Origin: Nonomuraea sp. NEAU-A123
GTDB taxonomy: Bacteria; Actinomycetota; Actinomycetes; Streptosporangiales; Streptosporangiaceae
Reading direction: 5' to 3'
Assembly: GCF_018603905.1 (NCBI RefSeq)
Contig: NZ_JAHFZZ010000002.1
Coordinates: 248,001-312,000 of the forward strand
DNA length: 64,000 bases
Numbering within the stretch: position 1 is the stretch's first letter; the number at the start of each line of letters is the position of its first letter. Both the position numbers and the translations under genes were made by a program. Below, piece by piece: positions 1 through 6,998 of this stretch. The notes beneath the pieces were generated by a model. It had not been told where the DNA came from. It did no database searches and saw only the letters and a program-made list of their open reading frames with translations.

Positions 1-2
1 CC

Positions 3-470
3 CGCTGGCTGTTCGGCCAGGAGATCGTGCGCACCACGGTCGTCGCCACCAAGCCGAGCCCGCTGGCCGCGGCCCACCTGCGCGACCCGCAGATCGTGCT
101 ACTGGAGCTGGCCGGCGGCGGCGTGGTCACCGTCGAGGTGTTCGTCAACTGCCAGTACGGCTACGACGTGCGCTGCGAGGTCGTGGGGTCCGCGGGCGTT
201 GTGGCATTGGAGACCCCGGGCGCCAATGCGTTGATCCGCGATGGACGGCGCATCGAGACGGTCCCGGCCGACTGGCGGGTCCGGTTCGGCGCGACCTACT
301 TGGCGGAACTGCAGGAGTGGATCAGCGGATTGCTCGCCGGTGCCGTCGCAGGGCCGAGCACGTGGGACGGCTACGCGGCCACCGCGGTCGCGGAAAGCGC
401 TGTCGCCTCACTTGAGTCGGGCGCGCCCGTCCCGGTCGGTCTGGTCGAGCGGCCCGGCCTCTACACCTGA
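3..470 (+). CDS. Gfo/Idh/MocA family oxidoreductase, C-terminal part (5' end outside window)
   Basis: The frame is open from the window edge, so only the C-terminal ~155 residues are present. The segment GGGVVTVEVFVNCQYGYDVR, the following RCEVVG and the later GPSTWDGYAATAV closely parallel the same region of the complete Gfo/Idh/MocA gene at 46817-47845 (GGGIVTNEVFVRSQVGYEVR, GPTTWDGYAASAV). This is therefore the substrate-binding half of an NAD(P)-dependent sugar or inositol dehydrogenase. The Rossmann domain and EKP motif lie upstream of the window. A TIM-barrel isomerase gene follows 13 bp downstream, which suggests a sugar or cyclitol operon entering the window from the left. The exact substrate cannot be told. 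Confidence 0.85.
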   Translation, partial: RWLFGQEIVRTTVVATKPSPLAAAHLRDPQIVLLELAGGGVVTVEVFVNCQYGYDVRCEVVGSAGVVALETPGANALIRDGRRIETVPADWRVRFGATYLAELQEWISGLLAGAVAGPSTWDGYAATAVAESAVASLESGAPVPVGLVERPGLYT

Positions 471-483
471 GAGGAAACCGACA

Positions 484-1338
484 ATGAAGATCGCTCTTGA
501 CCCGTACATGATGCGCCGTACGCCGCTGCTGGAGCTGCCCATGCTCGTCGCGGAGCTGGGCTACGAGCACATCGAGCTCTCGCCCCGCGAGGACTTCATG
601 CCCTTCTTCCTGCACCCAAGGGCCGACAGCCACACCATCGCCGCCTTCAAATCCGCCCTCGCCACAGCGGATGTCAAGCTCGCCTCGGTGCTACCGCTGT
701 ACCGCTGGTCCGGACCCGACGAGGAGGAGCGCCAGGCGGCCGTGCGCTATTGGAAGCGGGCCATCGAGATCACGGTCGAGCTCGGCTGCAACGTCATGAA
801 CTCGGAGTTCAACGGCCGTCCCGAGCAGGCGTCTCGGAGCGAGGCCATGTTCTGGAGGTCGATGGAGGAACTGCTTCCCGTCTTCGAGCGCGAGGGAGTG
901 GAACTGCGCCTGGAGCCGCATCCCGACGACTTCGTCGAGGACGGCAAGACCGCCGTCGACATGGTGCGGGGGATCAACTCTCCGCTCGTGTCGTTCCTCT
1001 ACTGCGCGCCGCACACCTTCCACCAGGGCGGCAACATGACCGAGATCATGGAGTACGCCGGCGATCTGCTCACCCACCTGCACGTCGCCGACTCCTTCGA
1101 CCATCGCGCGTCATCCGGCCTGCGCTACATCGTCAACCCGCCGGGCTCGACCGCCCGGGTCCACCAGCACCTGGACATCGGTCAGGGTGAGGTCGACTGG
1201 GACGCATTCTTCGGCACCCTGGGGCGCCTCGGATTCGACGGCACGATGACCGCATGCGTCTTCGCCTGGGAGGACCGGGCGCGGGAGTCGAGCGTGTTCA
1301 TGCTCCAGGAGATGGCCAAGCGGACTTCCTCCTGGTGA
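484..1338 (+). CDS. Sugar phosphate isomerase/epimerase family protein (TIM barrel)
   Basis: The 284-residue protein has the AP-endonuclease-2/xylose-isomerase-like layout: LGYEHIELSPRE near residue 28, a metal-ligand-type Glu in LRLEPHPDDF near 145, HLHVADSFD near 205 and a final Glu-containing strand. Proteins of this fold isomerise, epimerise or dehydrate sugars and inososes using a divalent metal. The ATG at 484 is preceded by GAGAGGAAA at a normal distance. It follows the Gfo/Idh/MocA gene by 13 bp, so the two are probably co-transcribed and act on the same carbohydrate. It differs from the IolE-like protein at 41641. Reaction and substrate are unknown. Confidence 0.85.
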   Translation: MKIALDPYMMRRTPLLELPMLVAELGYEHIELSPREDFMPFFLHPRADSHTIAAFKSALATADVKLASVLPLYRWSGPDEEERQAAVRYWKRAIEITVELGCNVMNSEFNGRPEQASRSEAMFWRSMEELLPVFEREGVELRLEPHPDDFVEDGKTAVDMVRGINSPLVSFLYCAPHTFHQGGNMTEIMEYAGDLLTHLHVADSFDHRASSGLRYIVNPPGSTARVHQHLDIGQGEVDWDAFFGTLGRLGFDGTMTACVFAWEDRARESSVFMLQEMAKRTSSW

Positions 1339-1390
1339 AGGAGCATCTGGAGGTCCTCGCCGTGGTGGAAGATCTACTCTGTCCTCTAGC

Positions 1391-2212
1391 ATGCGACACG
1401 TGGCTGAAGGACAGTACCTACCACACGGCATCCCCCCAACGGTGCCCAACGTCGCCCGCATGTACGACTACTACCTGGGCGGCAAGGACAACTTCGCGGT
1501 CGACCGGGAAGCAGCGGACAAGATCATCTCGATTGTTCCCAGCGTCCGCTCCACCACCAAGGCCAACCGCGCCTTCCTCGGCAAGGCCGTGTCACTGCTG
1601 GCCAGGGCGGGTGTGCGGCAGTTCGTCGACATCGGCGCGGGGCTGCCCACCCAGGACAACGTCCACCAAGTCGTCCAGCGCGTCGCGGCCGACGCCAGGA
1701 CGGTGTACGTCGACAACGACCCGGTCGTCCTCGTCCACGCCAGGGCGCTGCTGGAGGACAACCCCGAGACCAAGGTCATCGGCGGCGACCTGAGGCGACC
1801 CAAGGAGCTCCTCGCCGATCCGGACCTGCGCGAGCACATCGACTTCGGCCGGCCCGTCGCCGTCCTGATGTTGGCCGTCCTGCACTTCATCCCCGACCAC
1901 GACGAGGTGGACGCGATCGTCGAGACGGTCCGCCGCGCGCTCGTCCCCGGCAGCTATCTGCTGCTGTCGCATTTCTACACTCCCGACGACGAGCAGGACA
2001 CCGTACGGGCGGGCGCGAAGGCCTACTCGTCCACCAACGCCGGCTCCCTGACCGCCCGCTCGCTGACCCGCATCAACGGCTACCTGTCTGGGCTCGACCT
2101 GATCGAACCCGGACTGGTGCCGGTGCGGACCTGGCGACCGGCCTGGGAGGAGGAGGCCGTCGTCGACCTGTCTGTACCGGACCTGCTGGGCGCCGTGGGC
2201 CGCGTCCCCTGA
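1391..2212 (+). CDS. SAM-dependent methyltransferase, DUF574 (PF04672) family
   Basis: The 273-residue protein carries the family hallmark MYDYYLGGKDNFAVDREAAD near residue 24, the SAM-binding strand FVDIGAGLPT near 77, and VYVDNDPVVLVHARALL near 110. The family is very abundant in actinomycetes and its substrates are unknown. Its usual length is about 265-280 residues, so this copy looks intact. A second, broken methyltransferase gene follows 30 bp downstream on the same strand. Nothing nearby indicates a substrate. Confidence 0.9.
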   Translation: MRHVAEGQYLPHGIPPTVPNVARMYDYYLGGKDNFAVDREAADKIISIVPSVRSTTKANRAFLGKAVSLLARAGVRQFVDIGAGLPTQDNVHQVVQRVAADARTVYVDNDPVVLVHARALLEDNPETKVIGGDLRRPKELLADPDLREHIDFGRPVAVLMLAVLHFIPDHDEVDAIVETVRRALVPGSYLLLSHFYTPDDEQDTVRAGAKAYSSTNAGSLTARSLTRINGYLSGLDLIEPGLVPVRTWRPAWEEEAVVDLSVPDLLGAVGRVP

Positions 2213-2242
2213 GCCGGAGATGAGCGAAGGGAGGCTTCGGCC

Positions 2243-3118
2243 GTGGCAAGGGACGAGCGGGTGCTTCGGCACTACGCGTTGAACGACGAGGCCGGTCGCC
2301 TCTGGGCCACCGCCCGTGGCGAGCTCACCCGCCGACGTACCTGGGACATCTTCGCGCGGTTCCTGCCTGAGCGCGGGCGGGTCGCCGACATCGGAGGCGG
2401 TCCGGGGACGCACGCGTCGCATCTCGTCGGACTCGGCTATGAGGTGGTGCTGGTCGATCCGGTGCCACGGCACATCGACCAGGCCGCCGCCGATGCCGGC
2501 TTCGCATGCCGTCTCGGAGATGCTCGTGATCTTCCGCTGCCCGACGCGAGTTTCGACGCGGCGCTGCTGATGGGCCCGCTGTATCACCTTGCCGACGCCG
2601 CGGACCGGCAGTTGGCGCTGCGGGAGGCCTTCCGGGTGCTGTGACCTGGAGGCCGGCTGCTGGCCGAGGTCATCAGCCGGTACGCGTGGATCATCGACGC
2701 CACCGCCCAGGGCCGTCTGACTGATCACGGTATCTGGGACACGTTCGATCTGAATCTGCGTACGGGGGCGAGCAACACCCCGGACCGGCCTGACGAGGTC
2801 TTCTGGGCGTACTTCCACCGGATCGAGGAAGTGGTACCTGAAGTGGAGCAGGCCGGGTTCATCCACGAACGCCTCCTGGCCGTGGAGGGGTTCGCATCGT
2901 CGCTGGGCAACCTCAAGGAATCGCTCCAGGAGCCGGAACATCTGCTGCGAGCCCTTCGGCTGATCGAGTCCGAGCCATCCATGTTGGGGGTCAGCGCTCA
3001 TCTGATGACGGTGGCGTCGAAGCCTGGTTCAGTCCGTGCCGGACACCAGTCCCACCCGGTAGGCGAGGACGACCGCCTGTACGCGGTCGCGCAGCTCGAG
3101 TTTCGTCAGGATCCGTGA
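2243..3118 (+). pseudogene. Class I SAM-dependent methyltransferase with an in-frame stop codon
   Basis: The start is GTG at 2243. The first 133 codons give a standard methyltransferase domain, with VADIGGGPGTHASHL (SAM motif I) and ARDLPLPDASFDAALLMGPL. TGA then interrupts the frame at 2642-2644 just before PGGRLL, where relatives have Arg in 'RVLRPGG'. Reading on past the stop in the same frame gives a convincing C-terminal half (GHIWDTF-like region, FWAYFHRIEEV, SSLGNLKESL). The simplest cause is a CGA-to-TGA change. The frame also runs past the expected end into the convergent response regulator gene, so the natural stop may be lost too. It is probably inactive unless the stop is a sequencing error. 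Confidence 0.75.
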
Positions 3119-3715
3119 CACGTAGGTCTTCACGGTTTCGGGAGTGATGAACAACGTCGCGGCGATCTCCGCGTTCGACAGACCGGCGGCGATCTGTTCG
3201 AGCACCTCGAGTTCGCGGCGGGTCAGCGCTCGCACGATCTCGTCCCTGGCCGGGCGGGAGGTGTCGGCGGGGCGGAGCCGTTCGGCGAAGTGGCCGATGA
3301 GAGTGCGGGTGACGGCGGGCGCCAGCAAGGAGTCGCCGCGGGCGATGGTCCGGACGCCGTTGACCAGCTCCGCGGGTGGCGCGTCTTTGAGCAGGAAGCC
3401 GCCGGCTCCGGCCTTGAGGGCTTCGTAGACGTACTCGTCGACGTTGAAGGTGGTGACGACCAGGACTTTCGCCGGGTCGGCGGTGTCGGGGCCGGTCAGT
3501 TGCCGGGTGGCTTCGATGCCGTCCAGGATGGGCATCCGGATGTCCATCACGACGACGTCTGGGCGCAGCCGCCGGGCGGCCTCGACTGCCGCGCGGCCGT
3601 CCGCGGCCTCCCCGATGACGTCCATGTCGGGCTGGGCGGAGAAGATGGTGATGTAGCCGGCGCGTACCAGTGCCTGGTCCTCGCAGATGAGCACCCGGAT
3701 CGGCGGGTCCGTCAT
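3029..3715 (-). CDS. Response regulator, NarL/LuxR type
   Basis: The 228-residue protein has a receiver domain (residues ~5-125; phosphorylated Asp in VVVMDIRMP, conserved Thr in VVTTFN, Lys in FLLKDAPP) and a C-terminal LuxR helix-turn-helix (LTRRELEVLEQIAAGLSNAEIA). It is the output partner of the histidine kinase encoded just upstream: its ATG lies within the last codons of that gene (4-bp overlap, 3712-3715). It probably regulates transcription of nearby genes, possibly including the CPBP protease gene of the same transcription unit. The signal is unknown. Confidence 0.93.
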   Translation of the reverse strand: MTDPPIRVLICEDQALVRAGYITIFSAQPDMDVIGEAADGRAAVEAARRLRPDVVVMDIRMPILDGIEATRQLTGPDTADPAKVLVVTTFNVDEYVYEALKAGAGGFLLKDAPPAELVNGVRTIARGDSLLAPAVTRTLIGHFAERLRPADTSRPARDEIVRALTRRELEVLEQIAAGLSNAEIAATLFITPETVKTYVSRILTKLELRDRVQAVVLAYRVGLVSGTD

Positions 3716-4893
3716 GGGTTGCTCCCGAAGGGGATGAGGGCGCGGACGCTGAACCCGCCGCCGGGCCGGGCCGTGGCCACCAGTACGCCATCGAGCAGGC
3801 GTACCCGTTCGCGCAGCCCGTCCAGACCTCGTCCGCCCGACGGCACCATGGATGCGGCATCGGTGGGTCCGTCGGTGGTCACCTCGATTTCGAGGTGATC
3901 GTCGTGGTGGTGGACCGTGACCGTCGTGGACCGTCCTGTCGCGTGCTTGATCGCGTTGGTGAGTGCCTCCTGCACGACCCGGTAGGCGGCCAGTTCCACG
4001 TCGACGGCCTGCGGTCGCGGGTCTCCGTGTTCGGTCAGCTCGACGGGCTGGCCGGACAGCCGGGCCTGTTCGACCAGATCGCCGATCCGGCCCAGCGTCG
4101 GCGTACGGTGCGCGACCGCCGAATCGCCGGTCGCCTCCAGCACGCCGAGCAGGTGCCGGAGTTCCGTCAGTGCTCGGCGGCCGGTGTCGCTGATGGCGGC
4201 CAGTCCGTCCGCGGCGCGCTCCGGGGCGCCGCTGATCAGGAACTGTGCCGCGTCGGCCTGGACCACCATGGCGGTCACATGGTGGGTGACCACGTCATGG
4301 AGTTCGCGGGCGATACGCGCGCGCTCGGCGGCCGTGGCCACGTCCGCGCTGAGCCGCCGGAGCTCGGCCTCTTCAGCCCGCCACCGGCGCATCCCGGCAC
4401 CAGCCAACCAGCTCACCGCCAACGCCAGATAGAACGCGAGGAAGTCCTGGGCTCGATCGGGTGACCCCAGGCTGTGCAGCACGACCACCAGCACGCCATA
4501 GCCCGCGGTCGACACCGCTACGAGGCCGCGACGGAACCGGGCCTGATGGGCTCCGGCGGCGTACAGGGACAGATAGAGCCCGATGCTGGCGAACGTCGGC
4601 GGATAGGCCAGCGCCTGATGCAGGGCGAAGGCGGTGCCGATGACCGCCAGACAGGCCGCGGGCCAGCGGCTGCGCATCGCCAGCGGCGCGGACTGAGCCA
4701 GGGTCAGCGTCACGGCCAGCGCGTCCGATGGGCGCCTGGGCAGGTCGCCGAGCTGCGCCGAGATGGTGGACAGTGTCGGCTCGAACGCCAGGAGCGTGAG
4801 CACCGCCGCGAGCACACCATCCTTCACGGACATCGGGTGGGCTCGCCACCAACCTGGCCAGGAACGGACAGAACGTGTGGCGTTCGCGAACAC
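3712..4893 (-). CDS. Sensor histidine kinase (HisKA_3 family)
   Basis: The 393-residue protein has an N-terminal membrane region of several hydrophobic segments (residues ~20-165), a dimerisation/phosphoacceptor helix (ARIARELHDVVTHHVTAM, with the phospho-His in ELHD) and a HATPase_c domain (EALTNAIKHA, N box; GGRGLDGLRERV, G box). The start used is GTG at 4893, and a later in-frame ATG (MSVKDG) is an alternative. It lies 9 bp after the CPBP protease gene and overlaps the response regulator by 4 bp, which gives a three-gene operon. The ligand cannot be deduced. Confidence 0.92.
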   Translation of the reverse strand: MFANATRSVRSWPGWWRAHPMSVKDGVLAAVLTLLAFEPTLSTISAQLGDLPRRPSDALAVTLTLAQSAPLAMRSRWPAACLAVIGTAFALHQALAYPPTFASIGLYLSLYAAGAHQARFRRGLVAVSTAGYGVLVVVLHSLGSPDRAQDFLAFYLALAVSWLAGAGMRRWRAEEAELRRLSADVATAAERARIARELHDVVTHHVTAMVVQADAAQFLISGAPERAADGLAAISDTGRRALTELRHLLGVLEATGDSAVAHRTPTLGRIGDLVEQARLSGQPVELTEHGDPRPQAVDVELAAYRVVQEALTNAIKHATGRSTTVTVHHHDDHLEIEVTTDGPTDAASMVPSGGRGLDGLRERVRLLDGVLVATARPGGGFSVRALIPFGSNP

Positions 4894-4902
4894 CGCGCAA
4901 GC

Positions 4903-5754
4903 TTAACGGCCGCCACGGCGCATCGGCACCAGGTCGCCGCGTCGGCGGGCGCGGCGGAGCATCGGGACGGCGAGCAGCACGCTCACGACGACGGGCACGA
5001 TCGACGCCTCGAGCCCGAACTCACCACCGGTCAGCAGCGCCGGGCCTGTGACGTGCGTGGTCAGCAGCCCGGGTGCCACATGGCCGGAGACCGGGATGCC
5101 GAGCAGTCCCTCGGCGGCGTTCCAGGCGAAGTGGAGTCCCGCGACGAACCAGATGCTGCGCCGCCAGAGGTAGGCGGCACCGAGCAGGACGCCCGCCTCG
5201 AGGGCGATCGCCAGCGAGCTCCACGCCGTGGCGCCCGGGTTGGCCAGGTGCATGCCGCCGAACGCCAACGCGGTGATCGCCACGGCCGCCCGGCTGCCGC
5301 ACAGCCGTTCCAGGGCCTGCAGCGCCAGACCACGGAACATCAGTTCCTCGGTGACCGCCGCGCCCACGGACACCGCGGCCATCGCGAACACGACCGGCAG
5401 GACGTCCCCGGACGCCCAGGTGAACGAATAACCGCCGAAGGCCGCGATCAGCAGCGCGGAGACCAGGACGAACCCCAGGCCGATCCCGGCGCCGGACAAC
5501 GCCTCCCGCCCGGCCCGGCCTCTGGCGATCTCCGGCGTGGGCCGTCCCGCGACGAAGCGCATGACCGCCCAGTAGACGGCGACCGCGGCGCCCGCGCCCA
5601 GCACGGCGAGCACCGGCGGTCCGCTCGCGGCCACGGCCGACACCGCGCCGACGCCGAGCAGTCCGGCTAACAGCCAAGTGAGGGGAAACCGGGCGATCCT
5701 CCGCATCCGGCCGCCGCCCGGGTGCGCGGGGTGCGGGGTGGCTGTCGTGCTCAT
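4903..5754 (-). CDS. CPBP family intramembrane glutamic endopeptidase
   Basis: The 283-residue, highly hydrophobic protein has the three CPBP (Abi/CAAX protease) motifs: EELMFRG near residue 136, FGGMHL near 166, and HFAWNAAEG near 208. The Glu and His residues of these motifs form the catalytic site in the Rce1-like family, which cleaves substrates within the membrane. It is the first gene of a unit with a histidine kinase and response regulator, so it may process a membrane protein linked to that signal. No substrate is evident. GAGGTCACC lies upstream of the ATG as a Shine-Dalgarno sequence. Confidence 0.9.
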   Translation of the reverse strand: MSTTATPHPAHPGGGRMRRIARFPLTWLLAGLLGVGAVSAVAASGPPVLAVLGAGAAVAVYWAVMRFVAGRPTPEIARGRAGREALSGAGIGLGFVLVSALLIAAFGGYSFTWASGDVLPVVFAMAAVSVGAAVTEELMFRGLALQALERLCGSRAAVAITALAFGGMHLANPGATAWSSLAIALEAGVLLGAAYLWRRSIWFVAGLHFAWNAAEGLLGIPVSGHVAPGLLTTHVTGPALLTGGEFGLEASIVPVVVSVLLAVPMLRRARRRGDLVPMRRGGR

Positions 5755-5891
5755 GGTGACCTCCGTTGATGGTGGTCGCGCGGTCGGCGACCCAGCGGAA
5801 ACGTTATGAGCGCGACAGGCGTCAGCGGATCACCAGCGAGTGGACGATTCCGGTAGCTCTCACGGGGGATGCGAGACCCCGTCGGGATTCG

Positions 5892-6998
5892 CTAGCTCAC
5901 CAGCGCCGACGGGTCGCGTTCCGGTGGGCCGGCGGGCCACCACTGGCCGTCGCGGTCGGTGAACGGATACCAGCGGCCGTCGCGGCCGTAACGCAGTTGC
6001 CGGGCGCCGATGGTCCAGCGGTTGCGCCATGCCTCGACCTCCGGTGGGTGCTCGCCCTCCCAGCCGGCCCGGAGCAGCGTCCGGGCCCTGGCCAGGTCCT
6101 GCTTGGGCGGGGTCCAGGCCGATTCGAGCGCCTCCAGTCCGTCGGCGCCGCCGTACCGCCAGGCCTGGACGGCCGCTTCCAGGCCGAGGTCGAGGCCGTG
6201 GGCGGCGGCCAGCCGTACCCGGTCCTGATATTCGGTCAGTACGGCCAGCCGCCCGGTGAGCAGCAGCTCGCGGGCCCGGTCGGCGGCTGAGGCGGCGAGC
6301 ACCTCCAGGGCGGCCACGTCGACGCCGGGTGCGGGCTCCAGCCCGAGCGGCGCGAACGCGACGTCGAACGGCGGCGGACCCGGCAACGGCGGCACGCCCA
6401 GCCCGAACGCCACCGCGGCGGGAGTGCCGGCCTCCTCGGGTGCGGGGACGTCGCGGCCCTGCAGCGCCTCGATCAGCTCCCGCTCGCCCCGCCCGCGCAT
6501 GAGCAGCAGGACGAACGGGTCGGCGTCGAGCAGCCATGACGCCTGGTAGCACAGGGCGGCGGCGTGCTTGCACGGGTGCCCCCAGTCGGGACAGGAGCAT
6601 TCCGGTTCGAGTTCGCCGACCGTCGGCAGCAGCGGGACTCCGGCGTCCTCGGCGTCCTCGACCAGGTCGTGGGGCATGTCGCCGTCGAGCAGCGCCGCGA
6701 TGTGCCCCGCCTTGGCGGCCACCTGGTCGAGGAAGCGCTCCCAGTCGGGGGCGGCGAGCTGCTCGACGTGGACGACGGTGTCGTACTCGCTCTCGCTGAC
6801 GGCGGCGATGCGACCCGGACTGACGGTGATGGGACCGACCTGTCCGGCCTTGGCGTACGTGCGGCCCTTGCGCAGGAGGGTCTGGTCGAGGGAGGTGTCC
6901 TCGATGGCCTGGATCCAGGCGCGGCCCCACCAGGAGGTGGCGAAGCGGGCGCCGGCCCGTTGCGAGGGGAATGCCGGAAATCCTCGGACAGCGTTCAT
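5892..6998 (-). CDS. SWIM zinc finger family protein
   Basis: The 368-residue protein contains a SWIM zinc-binding motif, CSCPDWGHPCKH (CxC-x6-CxH), near residue 120. The N-terminal part (FATSWWGRAWIQAIE) is typical of actinobacterial proteins encoded beside an SNF2 helicase. Its ATG at 6998 overlaps the stop of the helicase gene (ATGA), so the two are translationally coupled and probably form a complex. SWIM domains are thought to bind DNA or proteins. The role is presumably in chromosome maintenance, but this is inferred from the helicase only. The longer open frame upstream is out-of-frame helicase sequence and is not part of the gene. Confidence 0.9.
   Translation of the reverse strand: MNAVRGFPAFPSQRAGARFATSWWGRAWIQAIEDTSLDQTLLRKGRTYAKAGQVGPITVSPGRIAAVSESEYDTVVHVEQLAAPDWERFLDQVAAKAGHIAALLDGDMPHDLVEDAEDAGVPLLPTVGELEPECSCPDWGHPCKHAAALCYQASWLLDADPFVLLLMRGRGERELIEALQGRDVPAPEEAGTPAAVAFGLGVPPLPGPPPFDVAFAPLGLEPAPGVDVAALEVLAASAADRARELLLTGRLAVLTEYQDRVRLAAAHGLDLGLEAAVQAWRYGGADGLEALESAWTPPKQDLARARTLLRAGWEGEHPPEVEAWRNRWTIGARQLRYGRDGRWYPFTDRDGQWWPAGPPERDPSALVS

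Noticed and set aside
2642..2644. Selenocysteine codon in the methyltransferase
   Set aside because: The position is normally Arg, no Cys is expected there, and no SECIS-like hairpin was recognised next to the TGA.
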